Source: Streptomyces sp. MH60 (lineage in GTDB: Bacteria; Actinomycetota; Actinomycetes; Streptomycetales; Streptomycetaceae). Taken from it: 64,000 bases of DNA. The translations under genes were made by a program, and so were the position numbers. The stretch lies in the NCBI RefSeq assembly GCF_002939385.1, contig NZ_MULI01000002.1, positions 248,001-312,000 of the forward strand, in the 5' to 3' direction. Under the pieces are notes generated by a model, which had not been told where the DNA came from, ran no database searches, and saw only the letters and a program-made list of their open reading frames with translations. Of the stretch, positions 34,592 through 45,837 are shown piece by piece; position 1 is the stretch's first letter; every line of letters begins with the position of its first letter.

Positions 34592-35430
34592 CTAACAGAG
34601 CCGTTGGACGTGGCGGTAGGCGATTTGGCAGACGGAGGCTCTGAGGAACGCTTCGTGGATGTCGGCACGTCTCTCCCAGCGGATGCGTAGGCGGCGGAAG
34701 CCGTGAAGCCAGGCGATCGTTCGCTCGACGACGTAGCGGAAGATGCCCAGGCCAGTGCCGTGGGTCTCGCCCCGCTTCGCGATCACAGGCCCGATCCCTC
34801 GCTGCCAGAGCAGGCAGGGTACTTGTCGTGGTCGTAGCCGCGGTCGGCCAGCAGCGCGTCCGGGCGCCGGCGAGGTCTGCCGAAGTGGCCCGCAACCGCG
34901 GGGAATTTGGCCGAGCAGGGACAGCAGCTGGGTGACATCGTTGCGGTTGCCGACGGTCAGCGACACCCCCGAGCGGGATGCCCTGCCCGTCGACGATGAG
35001 GTGGTGCTTACTGCTCGGCCGTGCGCGGTCGACCGGCTCGGCCCGCCTTTGGGCCCCGTAGCGCGGCCCGGGCGTGCGAGGAACCGATCACCGCCCGGTC
35101 CCGGTCCACCTGGTACTTCGACCGCAGCTTCTTGAGCAGCAGCACGTGCAGCTGGTCCCTGACGCCGGCGTCGTTCCAAGCTGCCAGGCGCCGCCAGCAG
35201 GTCATGCCCGAGCCGAAGCCGAGCTCTGGGGCAGCTCTCCCCTGGATGCCGATGTGCAGGACGAAGAGGATCCCGCACAGGGCCTGCTGGTCCAGCACTC
35301 GCGGTCTGCGCTCGGCCTACTTCGGACCCGGCTTCGTCAGCAACGTCTCGATCATCGACCACAGTTCATCCGATCCCGGTCCACGGCCGCGACTGCCGCT
35401 TCCCCATACCTCGGGCCCGCTGTTTCATGA
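34592..35430 (-). pseudogene. IS5-family (IS427-like) transposase relic
   Basis: Leftward, several frames give ELWSMIETLLTKPGPK with an in-frame stop, then LDQQALCGILFVLHIGIQ, LGFGSGMTCWRRLAAWNDAG, VSLTVGNRNDVTQLLSLLG and the tail FRYVVERTIAWLHGFRRLRI, RWERRADIHEAF. The family resembles the remnant at 2163. Several frameshifts and at least one stop; complete in extent but dead. Starts 10 bp after the neighbouring IS5-type element ends. Confidence 0.85.
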
Positions 35431-35453
35431 TCAGCAGCTTTTATTAGAGCCAG

Positions 35454-35903
35454 TTACAGCAGGAGGTCGAAGACGGCTCGCGCCTCGTCCCAGTGCTGGG
35501 TCTGGGGGTTCTTCAGGTCGGGGTGGAGGATCTTGAAGCTCTGCGCAAGGGCCAGGCTGAGTCCGCCGACGATGTCCGGATAAGCCGCCTCGGTATCCTC
35601 ATCGGGCGTGCGGTCCAGAGCGGGATGGGTGGCGAGCTGCTCCAGGATCGGCTTGATCTCTACTTCCTGGTCGATTTTCCGGAAGTGGTGGATGCTCTCC
35701 TGCAAGCCTTTCGTGATCGGCAGGTCACAGGTCCGGATGATGTCGCGCCCGTTGGCCTTGGCAGTGGCCTGGGCGACGGTCAGCAGGTCGTAGAGCTTGG
35801 CGTCGACGAAGTCGCTGTAACGCTTGAGATCGTTCTTGTCGACGTTCAGTCCTGCGGCCGCGCGAAAGAACCTCTCGAATCTGGCGATGGACATCACTGT
35901 CAT
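35454..35903 (-). CDS. DUF1931 protein, bacterial histone-fold-like
   Basis: 149 residues: FERFFRAAAGLNVDKNDLKR, YSDFVDAKLYDLLTVAQATA, KANGRDIIRTCDLPITKGLQ and a second half (ALDRTPDEDTEAAYPDIVGG) match DUF1931. In this family two histone-fold motifs lie in one chain (structure known from Aquifex Aq_328). Lysines typical of DNA binding are few, so whether it binds DNA is open. The ATG 35903 has GGAGG 7 bp upstream. It faces away from the membrane-protein gene at 36281, sharing a 377-bp promoter region with a 16-bp palindrome. Confidence 0.85.
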   Translation of the reverse strand: MTVMSIARFERFFRAAAGLNVDKNDLKRYSDFVDAKLYDLLTVAQATAKANGRDIIRTCDLPITKGLQESIHHFRKIDQEVEIKPILEQLATHPALDRTPDEDTEAAYPDIVGGLSLALAQSFKILHPDLKNPQTQHWDEARAVFDLLL

Positions 35904-35978
35904 GACGGCAACCTCCAGCTGCGGGAGCCGGTACCTCCCGGCCCCTGGGCTTCCCGGCCAGCCTGGCCGACGGAAGCG

Positions 35979-35994
35979 TGCGCATGCATGCGCA
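35979..35994. promoter_or_regulatory. Perfect 16-bp palindrome TGCGCATGCATGCGCA
   Basis: Lies 76 bp upstream of the DUF1931 start and 286 bp upstream of the divergent membrane-protein gene, in a 377-bp non-coding region (35904-36280) that otherwise shows no gene. A perfect dyad of this length suggests a regulator-binding site. A shorter related core (CGCATGCG) occurs at 56796 before the paralogous membrane gene. Confidence 0.5.
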
Positions 35995-36280
35995 TGCCGG
36001 GCCCAATCGGGCTCACTGTCTCGCCCTGCCAGGCCCATGCGTCCGATTTTCCGGGTTGTCGGACGGCCGAGCTGACCGACGGCTGGGCGTGAGAGGAGCA
36101 GCCGGGGCCGGGTGACCCGACTCATCCCCGCCCCTCATCCGTCCCGAGACCGGCAATGCGTGGCTCTGTCGGCCGCACACGCCGGCGGTACGGCCGGCAG
36201 GTGCAGACGGCGTCGGCGTTACCTCGGAGGCGTCTGCGGGCACTTGGGCTCGCGGGGCAGCCGACGAGGAGGTTCCTGTC

Positions 36281-37399
36281 ATGCGGGTGTCGTCTCAGGA
36301 CGTTACGGTCGTGGCTCTCCTGGCGGATCCGTACGCGCCGACGGAGATCGCGCAGCGCGTGGCCCGGACGCTTTCCGCCCGGCTCGCCGACGAGTCGGCC
36401 GAGGGGCCACGGTTCGACGTCGAGGTGGTCAGCGAGCCGTTCACTTCCGGGACGGAGGACCCGCCCACCTTGATGCGCCGGATCTTGGACCGCGGGAGGG
36501 CGGAGAACTGGGACATCGTCGTGGCCCTCACCGACCTTCCGCTGCATGCCCACGGACGCAGGCTCGCCGTGGATCTGAATCACGAGCATGGCTTGGCGCT
36601 GCTCTCTCTTCCTTCGCTGGGGGGCCTTCGGCTGCAGACGAGGGCCCGGCGTGCCGTCGAGGAGGCCGTGCTCGGCCTGGCGGGTCCACGGACCACGGCG
36701 GCCGAAGGACCCCCGCGAAGCCAGCCGTCTCCGGGGCCTCTCGACGATCGTCTCGCGCCTGCTCATCCGAGCCCGATCGGTAAACAGGAGGCCGACGATC
36801 TTCGGTACGTCGTCGGCGGACCACGCGGTTACCTGCGTGTACTCGTCGGTATGGTCCGCGCCAACCGGCCGTGGCGGCTGGTGACGGGCTTGTCGAAAGC
36901 CCTGGCGGCCGCACTCGCCACCGGGGCCATCGCCACCCTCGACTCCACCACCTGGAGCCTCGCCGAGGCTCTGAGCGCGCCACGCCTCGTGATCGCCATG
37001 GCCGGGTCCGTCGCGCTCATGATCGGCTGGCTGATCATCGACGGGGAGCTGTGGCATCGATCAGCCGAGGGCTCACCAGAGGCGAGGCAAAAGGCCAGGC
37101 TCTACAACGCCTCGACGGTCGTGACCGTGGGAATCGGGGCCCTCGTCTGCTACGTGGGTTTGCTGGTCATCAACTTGGTGTGGGCGCTGTTCATCCTCAA
37201 TGAACAGGTGTTCGCTTCCATGACGCGATCCCCGCTGCACGCCACGGAGTACCTGACGCTGTCCTGGTTCGTCGCCTCGGTCGCCACCGTGGGCGGCGCG
37301 CTGGGATCGGGTTTGGAGAGCGACGAGGCGATCCGGGCAGCCGCCTACTCCAAGCGTGAACAGGAACGTCGCCACACACTCCAGGCAGAGCCACGATGA
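36281..37399 (+). CDS. Membrane protein of unknown function with N-terminal alpha/beta domain (copy 1)
   Basis: 372 residues. Residues 1-140 look like a soluble alpha/beta domain (TVVALLADPYAPTEIAQRVA, WDIVVALTDLPLHAHGRRLA, LLSLPSLGGLRLQTRARRAV). A linker rich in Pro/Ser follows, then from about 205 a C-terminal region with four membrane helices (GAIATLDSTTW, VIAMAGSVALMIGWLIIDG, VVTVGIGALVCYVGLLVINL, LSWFVASVATVGGALGSGLE). I do not recognise a characterised family. A close paralogue is encoded leftward at 55648-56739; residues such as EVVSEPFTSGTEDPPTLMRR are identical. GAGGAGG precedes the ATG. The two copies bracket a stress-gene island. Confidence 0.8.
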   Translation: MRVSSQDVTVVALLADPYAPTEIAQRVARTLSARLADESAEGPRFDVEVVSEPFTSGTEDPPTLMRRILDRGRAENWDIVVALTDLPLHAHGRRLAVDLNHEHGLALLSLPSLGGLRLQTRARRAVEEAVLGLAGPRTTAAEGPPRSQPSPGPLDDRLAPAHPSPIGKQEADDLRYVVGGPRGYLRVLVGMVRANRPWRLVTGLSKALAAALATGAIATLDSTTWSLAEALSAPRLVIAMAGSVALMIGWLIIDGELWHRSAEGSPEARQKARLYNASTVVTVGIGALVCYVGLLVINLVWALFILNEQVFASMTRSPLHATEYLTLSWFVASVATVGGALGSGLESDEAIRAAAYSKREQERRHTLQAEPR

Positions 37400-37535
37400 C
37401 CGGCCGGGACCCGTGTCGGAACTGCGTCGGTGACCGGTGGTCGCTCTTGGGCCCTGCGGGGGTCATCCTCGCCCCGCTGCCGCACCGCGACCAAGCCGTC
37501 ACGCCCCGGCAGGGTGGGACGGTCGGGCTCACACC

Positions 37536-39710
37536 GTGAGATGGCCGCGAACCCTCGGGGAGGTCGTGCGATCCGGGCTCACGATCGAGGAGACGCGGCT
37601 GGAGCCCCTGCTCGCGCTGCGCACGGCTGCAGGGGTGGCTCTGGTCGTCGGGCCGGCGCTGTGGCTGGTGTCGCCCGCGTTCGCCGCGTCCGCCGCCCTC
37701 GGTGCCTTCTCCGCGGGTGCGGCCACCTTCCAGCGCACCTGGCGTCCGCGCAAGGCGATCGCGCTCGGTGCGGGCGCGGGTCTGGCACTCAGTACCTTCG
37801 TGGGCTACCTGGCGGCGGAACGACTCGTGACGTTCCTCCCGCTGCTGGCCGTGTGGGCCTTCGCCGCGGGGCTGGCGTGGGCCCTCGGATCGACCGCTGG
37901 GATCGTCGCGGCGACGACGGTCGGCAGCATGCTGGTGACCGTCACCCTGCCCACGAGCCTCGGGCTGGCCATGGAACACGCCGGCGTCATCGCACTCGGA
38001 GGCGTGGCGCAAGCCGTACTGATCCTGCTGTTCCCGATCCGGCGATGGGGGGCGCATCGCGACGCCCTCGCCGACGCTTTGGCCGCCGTGGCGGACTACG
38101 CCCGTCGCCTGGAACACGACCCCGCGGCCCCGTTCGACCCGGAACCCCTGATGACGGCACGGGACGCGGCTGCCGTGACGCCCTCTCAGGCCCGTACCCG
38201 GCCCCCCGTCCTCCACGGTCCCCGGGGCCTCGCCGAGCGCATCGTTCCGGTCGTCGCCGCGCTCGCCGACCCGGACGTCGGCGCCCCGGCGGAGGGGCCC
38301 GGCCGGGACCGCGTACGGGAGCTGCTCAACGCGGCCGCCGACGTGCTGGACGCGGCCGCGCATTCGATCCGCCGCGGCACTCCCACCGAGGTTCCGCCCC
38401 GGAGCGCCGAGGTCCTGCGCGTCGACGGGCAGGGCGAGGTTCTGGAGGGGCCTGCCCGGCAGGCCGCCGTAGAGCTCGTCAAGCTGCTCGCCGAGGCGTT
38501 GGAGGTCGCCGGGGGCGTTGGCGCGTACGACAAGGCGTCTACCTCGTCCGGCCCTGCGGACGCCCAGTTCCTGGTGCGCCCGACCATGTTCCGGCTGCTC
38601 CCGGTTGTCATCCGAGCGGTCCGCCGTGAGCTGCGCCGCGACTCACCCGTGTTCCGGCACGCCGTCCGCCTGGCGGCAGTGGCCACGCTCGGCTATCTCA
38701 TCGCGTCCCCGCTGCCCGTGGGCCACGGATATTGGGCGCCCATCGCCTCGGTGATGGTGATGCGGCCGGACTTCCACCGGACGTACGCCCGTGCGGTGGG
38801 CCGCCTCGCCGGCACCCTGGTGGGGGTGGCGCTCGCCACCGGGATGGTGCGGGCCATAGGCCCCGACGCTCATCTGTTCGGCGCGCTCGCGGTGGTCTCG
38901 GCGGCCCTGTCGTACACGCTGCTCCGGACCGGCTACGCCTACTCCCAGTGCTTCACTGCCGCGTACGTCGTCTTCCTGCTCGGCATGGGCGGCCACACAT
39001 GGGAGCAGACGGTGCCGGAGCGGGTGGTACTCACCCTGCTCGGCGGGGCCCTGGCCATGCTGGCGTACGTGTTGTTCCCCGCATGGGAGACCCCCCGGCT
39101 CCCGGGTCGGCTCGCGGACTGGCTTGCCGCTGATGGCCGCTATGCGGCCGCAGTGCTCCGCGGCTACGCCGAGCCGACCCGGGAGCGTCGCGCCGACATG
39201 CGCAGCGCTCTGCTGGCGAGCCGGAAGGCACGTGCCGCCTGGCAGAAAGCCTACGACCAGGCCAGGCAGGAGCCCGTCCGCCCCAGGGGCCTGACATCCC
39301 GCGAGGCGGAGGATGCGCAGGAGGCGCTCAAGGGGTTCGACCGAGCGACGATGCTCATGGAGAGCCGCGTCCCGGGGGCCGACAGTCGTTTCGCCCCCGG
39401 GGCCGAGAGGTTCGCCGAGGCCCTGGAGGCGGACACCGCCCAGGCGGAAGAAGCCATGCGCGAGCACAGGAACCCGGACTGGAGGCGCGTGGCGGAGGCG
39501 CTCCACGCGTGGGAGGGTGCCGCCGGAGACCGCAGCCCGGTGATGCGGCGTGGTGCGGAACTGCAGAAGAAGGCTCTGGACAACCTCGCGACAGCCGTGA
39601 GCCGCACACCCCTGGAGCGAGACGTCGGCTCCGCCCGCGAGGAGCAGCGGGTGCGGGCGGTTCTGGCTTCGGAGGGTGACGGATCAGGACCCGCCCGCGA
39701 GGGAGGGTGA
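37536..39710 (+). CDS. FUSC-family inner-membrane exporter
   Basis: 724 residues from the GTG at 37536 (an earlier in-frame start at 37437 would add 33 unconvincing residues). Two blocks of about six membrane helices (roughly 30-180 and 400-550) are separated and followed by soluble helical domains, the fusaric-acid-resistance (FUSC/AaeB) architecture. The second block has VFRHAVRLAAVATLGYLIAS, YWAPIASVMVMRPDFHRTYA and GRLAGTLVGVALATG, the conserved FUSC core. Family members export aromatic acids. It stands 137 bp after the membrane protein and meets the PucR regulator tail to tail. Confidence 0.88.
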   Translation: MRWPRTLGEVVRSGLTIEETRLEPLLALRTAAGVALVVGPALWLVSPAFAASAALGAFSAGAATFQRTWRPRKAIALGAGAGLALSTFVGYLAAERLVTFLPLLAVWAFAAGLAWALGSTAGIVAATTVGSMLVTVTLPTSLGLAMEHAGVIALGGVAQAVLILLFPIRRWGAHRDALADALAAVADYARRLEHDPAAPFDPEPLMTARDAAAVTPSQARTRPPVLHGPRGLAERIVPVVAALADPDVGAPAEGPGRDRVRELLNAAADVLDAAAHSIRRGTPTEVPPRSAEVLRVDGQGEVLEGPARQAAVELVKLLAEALEVAGGVGAYDKASTSSGPADAQFLVRPTMFRLLPVVIRAVRRELRRDSPVFRHAVRLAAVATLGYLIASPLPVGHGYWAPIASVMVMRPDFHRTYARAVGRLAGTLVGVALATGMVRAIGPDAHLFGALAVVSAALSYTLLRTGYAYSQCFTAAYVVFLLGMGGHTWEQTVPERVVLTLLGGALAMLAYVLFPAWETPRLPGRLADWLAADGRYAAAVLRGYAEPTRERRADMRSALLASRKARAAWQKAYDQARQEPVRPRGLTSREAEDAQEALKGFDRATMLMESRVPGADSRFAPGAERFAEALEADTAQAEEAMREHRNPDWRRVAEALHAWEGAAGDRSPVMRRGAELQKKALDNLATAVSRTPLERDVGSAREEQRVRAVLASEGDGSGPAREGG

Positions 39711-39744
39711 GGGGCCGGCGTCGAGGAGAGCGACGTCGTGCGAG

Positions 39745-41526
39745 TCAGCCGGATCCGCCCAGCACGATCTTCCACACGCGGGTCGCCACCTGGAGGTTGA
39801 GCCGGTCCTCGACGTTCGCCAGGTCGTTGCCGCTGATGTCACGGATCCGCTGGAGCCGATAGCGCAGCGTGCTCCGGTGGATCGCGAGGGACGCGGCGGT
39901 CTCGTCGTAGTTGCCGCCACAGTCGAAGTACCGGGTCAGGGTGTCCACCATGGTCGCGTGGTGACGGGAGTCGTAGTCGATGAGCTGCCCGATCCACTCG
40001 TGGACGAACGCCTCCAACTGCCGGTAGTCGTTGCCGGGGCCGAGAATGCGGTAGAGGCCGAGCTCGTCGAAGAACGTCGTGCCGCTGCCCTCGCGGGAGT
40101 GGCGGCGCACTTCCAGGGCACGCTGCGCCTCCTGATAGCGCCGGGGGATGTCGTTCGGGGAGTCGCACGGAGCGCTCACACCGATGGCCCCGGACTGCGT
40201 CCCCGTCTCCAGCGCGAGCGCTTCGTACAGCGCGCGGGCCCGCGGCTTGGCGTCGGTGACCAGGATCACATGATCGGACCGCCGGGTCTGCAGCGAGCGC
40301 ATGCCCAGGGCAGTCGCCACCCGGCCCACGGTCTCCGCGAAGGAGTCGTCCGCGGTGCGGTTCGACCACCGCACCACGACGATGAAGTGCCTGCGATGCA
40401 GGTCGTGTCCGATCGCCTCGGACCTGGCGTAGGCACTCGCGGTGTCCGTCCCTGCCAGGAGGTCGTCGGCCAACTCCCGGTGCAGTCTCAGCTCGACTTC
40501 GGCAAGACGGCGCAGGTGTGCCAGCTCAAGGGCGAGTGACGTGGCGGCGTGTTCCAGTGCGAGCACGGCGTGCTCGCCGGCCTCGCCCCCGGCGTCGATC
40601 AGGGCGAGCACGCCCAGGATCTCGCCGTGCGGACGGACCAGGGTGATCAGCCGGTCCTTCACCCGTACCGGCCCGGCCTGCCGTGCGACGGCTTGCAGCA
40701 TTTCGTCCTGGCGCACGGGATCCGGTTCCGGATAGGGGTCGGGCCGGCCGGGGCCGCTCCAGGACCTCAGCCGACCGAAGCGGTCTTCGACCAGCGCGGG
40801 GAGGCCGGTGAGGCCGTGGAGTGCCCGCGTGACGGCTCCCTCGCCGCCACCCGCGGCGGCGACGTCGGTGAGGAGCGTGCGAACGGCCCGTTGGTACGCC
40901 TGCTCGGCCATGACCGAGATCAGCTGTCGCTGAAGAGCGGTGCGTTCTTCCCTCACCCGGTGGAGCTCCACGGAGTCATCACGTTGGCGGCGGTGTGCGA
41001 AGGCGAGCGACAGAGCGGCGGCGGTGTGCCGGACGAGCGTGGCGAGCAGGAATCGTTCTTCCTCGGTGGGCTCGGAGTCCGACGTCACCACGAGGTAACC
41101 GTGGAGTCTCTGCAGTCCGCGCAGCCCGAAGGCACGGCCCCAGGGCCTGCCACGTACGGTCACCGGGCCGTCGTGCCCGGCCAGCTCCCGCACCCTCCGG
41201 TCCACGGCCGAGGCGTGCAGCCGTCCGTTCGCCGGAGCGGCGACCAGATCACCGCCCACCTCGATGTATCCGGCCTCGGCGCTGTACGGCCCCGCGGCGG
41301 CTACGTGGGCCATGGCCAGTCCCAGGATCTCGGCCTCGTCCGAGGTATCGAGCAACGTGTGAGACAGCCCTGTCAGGTCGTCGAGGCCACGGACGGCCTG
41401 GCCGGGCGGGGGCGGGCGGGGTTCCGCCGGCGCGGCTGCGACGGACAGCCCGAGTCCGCTTCGGGAAGGATCGCTCTCCCCTCCGGAACTGCGGGAGTAC
41501 GGGTCGTGCGCCCGGCTGTCGGCCAT
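39745..41526 (-). CDS. PucR/CdaR-type transcriptional regulator with GAF-like sensor
   Basis: 593 residues. The N-terminal part (about 50-185) looks like a GAF sensor domain, with a coiled-coil stretch near 185-215 and a second sensor-like region to 330. The C-terminal end is a PucR helix-turn-helix: [20 protein letters not shown], then [14 protein letters not shown], ending [14 protein letters not shown]. Such proteins activate catabolic or stress genes in response to small molecules. It is divergent from dnaK with a 431-bp gap and convergent with the FUSC gene, so either could be its target. Confidence 0.88.
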   Translation of the reverse strand: MADSRAHDPYSRSSGGESDPSRSGLGLSVAAAPAEPRPPPPGQAVRGLDDLTGLSHTLLDTSDEAEILGLAMAHVAAAGPYSAEAGYIEVGGDLVAAPANGRLHASAVDRRVRELAGHDGPVTVRGRPWGRAFGLRGLQRLHGYLVVTSDSEPTEEERFLLATLVRHTAAALSLAFAHRRQRDDSVELHRVREERTALQRQLISVMAEQAYQRAVRTLLTDVAAAGGGEGAVTRALHGLTGLPALVEDRFGRLRSWSGPGRPDPYPEPDPVRQDEMLQAVARQAGPVRVKDRLITLVRPHGEILGVLALIDAGGEAGEHAVLALEHAATSLALELAHLRRLAEVELRLHRELADDLLAGTDTASAYARSEAIGHDLHRRHFIVVVRWSNRTADDSFAETVGRVATALGMRSLQTRRSDHVILVTDAKPRARALYEALALETGTQSGAIGVSAPCDSPNDIPRRYQEAQRALEVRRHSREGSGTTFFDELGLYRILGPGNDYRQLEAFVHEWIGQLIDYDSRHHATMVDTLTRYFDCGGNYDETAASLAIHRSTLRYRLQRIRDISGNDLANVEDRLNLQVATRVWKIVLGGSG

Positions 41527-41957
41527 GGAATCGACTCCGTTCGCCTGAGCCTACAGATGGGCCCGTTGTCGGGTGCCCGCTCACGGGCCGGCTCAATCGG
41601 GGCGTCCGCACTGCTCTGCTTGGTGCCCGCGTGACGACCGGACGCGAGCCTTTTCGACTCGTCAGGCGCAGGCGCGCGGCCACTCGTCTCACCACCCTGG
41701 GGCGTGTCCGAGAACCTCCGTGCACATCGACATCAAGAGCTGGGCGACGACCGAGCACCGTAGGCCCAAATGCGCCCCCCACAGGACGTACCGGGCAACA
41801 GTGCGCGCCGTCGACCGTCCCTCCGGCCAGCGGTTCGTCGCCTACGAGGCGAGCGGCTGATCACCTCGTCGGGGGGCACGCCAGGAGGTGCCGGTCGTCA
41901 CTGAACGAGCGTGATCCGGAGAGTCGGCGCAGGCCGCCACAGCGGGAGGAGATCCTC
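41527..41957. other. Divergent control region between the PucR gene and dnaK
   Basis: 431 bp with no gene of its own. It must hold the promoters of the PucR-type gene and the dnaK operon. No HspR/HAIR site (CTTGAGT-N7-ACTCAAG) and no CIRCE element is seen, so this chaperone operon is not under the usual heat-shock repressors of Streptomyces. The dnaK ribosome site GGGAGGAG is at its right edge. Confidence 0.6.
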
Positions 41958-43853
<1,896 letters not shown>

Positions 43854-43861
43854 GGCACGCC

Positions 43862-44473
43862 ATGCCCACCCACCCGAACGAGCCCGACCGCGCCGCGTCG
43901 GACCCGGCCGAACCGGCTCCGGAGGCCGTACGCCCGCCGCGCGGGGACGTGCCGCGACCGGAACCGCCACCGCCCCGGCCGGAAGCGGCCCACGACGAAT
44001 CGGGACCCCACGCACTCGGCCCCGAGCCCGTCGACGACGAATACGTCACCGCGGTCCAGGAACTCGAAGACCGCTGGCGGCGCGCGCTCGCCGACCTCGA
44101 CAACCTCCGCAAGCGTCACGCCAGGGAGCTGGAGCGGGAACGGGCGGCGGAACGGTCCCGCACCGCCGCCGCCTTCCTCCCCGTCATCGACAACCTCGAA
44201 CTGGCCCTGACCCATGCCGGCCCCGACCCCGGCGCGATCGTGGAGGGCGTCCGGGCGGTCCGCGACCAGGCGGTGAACGTCCTCGAACTGCTCGGCTACC
44301 CACGGCACGCGGAGACCGGCGTCGCCTTCGACCCGGCCCGGCACGAGGTGGTCGGCGTCGTCCAGGACCCCGACGCCCCACCGGGCACCGTCGTCGAGGT
44401 GCTGCGCCCGGGCTACGGCGACGGTGAGACGCAGCTCAGGGCTGCCGCCGTGATCGTCGCGAAGCGGGAGTGA
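43862..44473 (+). CDS. grpE: Nucleotide-exchange factor GrpE
   Basis: 203 residues. Acidic/Pro-rich disordered N-terminus (1-60), then the long coiled coil (VQELEDRWRRALADLDNLRK, RHARELERERAAE) and the C-terminal beta-domain (VLELLGYPRHAETGVAFDPA, EVLRPGYGDGETQLRAAAVI). It releases ADP from DnaK. The partner dnaK lies 9 bp upstream and dnaJ 6 bp downstream. Confidence 0.95.
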   Translation: MPTHPNEPDRAASDPAEPAPEAVRPPRGDVPRPEPPPPRPEAAHDESGPHALGPEPVDDEYVTAVQELEDRWRRALADLDNLRKRHARELERERAAERSRTAAAFLPVIDNLELALTHAGPDPGAIVEGVRAVRDQAVNVLELLGYPRHAETGVAFDPARHEVVGVVQDPDAPPGTVVEVLRPGYGDGETQLRAAAVIVAKRE

Positions 44474-44479
44474 CCGGTC

Positions 44480-45433
44480 ATGGCACGGGACTTCTACGAA
44501 GTGCTGGACGTGTCGCGGACCGCGAGCCAGGACGAGATCCAGCAGGCATACCGCAAGCTCGCCCGCCGGTACCACCCCGATGTCAACAAGGACCCGGGGG
44601 CGGAGGAACGCTTCAAGGACCTCAACGAGGCGTACAGCGTTCTTTCGGATCCGAAGACCCGGGCCCGATACGACCGCTTCGGCGAGGACTTCCGCAAGAT
44701 CCCCGAGGACTTCGACGAACGGGTCGCGGCCGGAGCGGGTGGCGGGTTCCGCGCACGGAGGACCGCGGCTACGGGCGGCCCCCGCGTCCGGTACGCCACC
44801 GGCTTCGGCGACGACTTCGCGGGGGAGGGCGTCGACATCGAGGACCTGCTGGGCTCGCTCTTCGGAGCGGGCGCGGCCCCCGGCGGTGTACCGGGCGCCG
44901 ACCAGGAGGCCGAACTGCCGCTCACCGTCGAGGAGGCGTACCGGGGCGGCCGCCGTACCGTCACGCTCGCCGGCCACGCGGGACAGCCGCGGCGGTACGA
45001 CGTCGACGTGCCGCCGGGCGTCACCGACGGGCAACGCATCCGGCTGGCGGGTGAGGGCGGCCGGGGCAGTGGCGACGCCCCCGGGGGTGACCTGTATCTG
45101 AGGGTGCGTGTCCAGCCCGATCCCCGGTTCCGGCTGGAGGGCCGGGACGTGTACGTGCAGCTCCCGGTCGCCCCCTGGGAGGCGGCCCTGGGCGCGACCG
45201 TGCCGGTGCCCACCCCCGGCGGCGGCACGGCCAAGGTCACGGTGCCCGCCGGCTCGTCCAGTGGCCGACGGCTGCGACTGCGCGGTGAGGGCATGCCCAA
45301 TCCGCGCGGCACCAGTGGCGACCTGTACGCCGAGGTCCGTGTCATGGTGCCGTCCACCCTCGGCGACCGGGAGCGCGAACTGTTCGAGGAGCTGGCCGCC
45401 ACCTCTTCCTTCGACCCCAGGAGGACACGATGA
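44480..45433 (+). CDS. dnaJ: J-domain co-chaperone, CbpA type (no zinc fingers)
   Basis: 317 residues. The J-domain (1-70) has HPD at 32-34. A Gly-rich linker follows (about 75-110), then the C-terminal substrate-binding beta-domains from about 150 (ELPLTVEEAYRGGRRTVTLA). There is no CxxCxGxG zinc-finger block, so it is a class II (CbpA-like) protein rather than true DnaJ. Its stop overlaps the start of the next gene, the CbpM-like modulator (ATGA), strengthening the CbpA reading. Confidence 0.92.
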   Translation: MARDFYEVLDVSRTASQDEIQQAYRKLARRYHPDVNKDPGAEERFKDLNEAYSVLSDPKTRARYDRFGEDFRKIPEDFDERVAAGAGGGFRARRTAATGGPRVRYATGFGDDFAGEGVDIEDLLGSLFGAGAAPGGVPGADQEAELPLTVEEAYRGGRRTVTLAGHAGQPRRYDVDVPPGVTDGQRIRLAGEGGRGSGDAPGGDLYLRVRVQPDPRFRLEGRDVYVQLPVAPWEAALGATVPVPTPGGGTAKVTVPAGSSSGRRLRLRGEGMPNPRGTSGDLYAEVRVMVPSTLGDRERELFEELAATSSFDPRRTR

Positions 45434-45837
45434 AAGACCGACCCGAGAGAGCGGCAGGCACTGTCCGGGCCGGGCTGGGCGACCGCCCCATACGGACGCA
45501 CGCCGACGCGACCGCCTCCACGGCTGTCCGGTTCGCACTCGTGCCCGCGCCGAGGCTCTCCTTGGACACCGTGGCCCGCCGCTCGGGCCTCCACCCGGAT
45601 CTCGTCCGCCGGTTCGTCGCCCTCGGGCTGGTGGACGCCGAACGCGACGCCGCGGGACAGCTGGTGTTCGACCCCACGGCCCCGGCGGTCCTAGCCCGCA
45701 TCCAGCGGCTGCGAGCCGGGCTCTGCCTCAACTACGCGGCCATCGGCCTGGTGCTCGACCTGCTCGACCGCATCAGTCTGCTTGAGTCCGCCCTGCGCGT
45801 CCGCGGCACGAGGAGTGACACACCCCCATGGACATGA
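45430..45837 (+). CDS. cbpM: Chaperone modulator CbpM-like (MerR-fold) protein
   Basis: 135 residues. A variable N-terminus of about 45, then a MerR-type winged fold: [59 protein letters not shown] and [13 protein letters not shown]. This is the pattern of CbpM, which binds the J-domain of CbpA and regulates its use. It overlaps dnaJ by 4 bp and its end overlaps the clpB start by 10 bp. HspR is a similar fold but usually carries an HspR-specific C-terminal tail not seen here. Confidence 0.85.
   Translation: MKDRPERAAGTVRAGLGDRPIRTHADATASTAVRFALVPAPRLSLDTVARRSGLHPDLVRRFVALGLVDAERDAAGQLVFDPTAPAVLARIQRLRAGLCLNYAAIGLVLDLLDRISLLESALRVRGTRSDTPPWT

Noticed and set aside
41527..41957. HspR/HAIR or CIRCE control of the dnaK operon
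   Set aside because: Neither the HAIR inverted repeat nor the CIRCE motif is present in the region.
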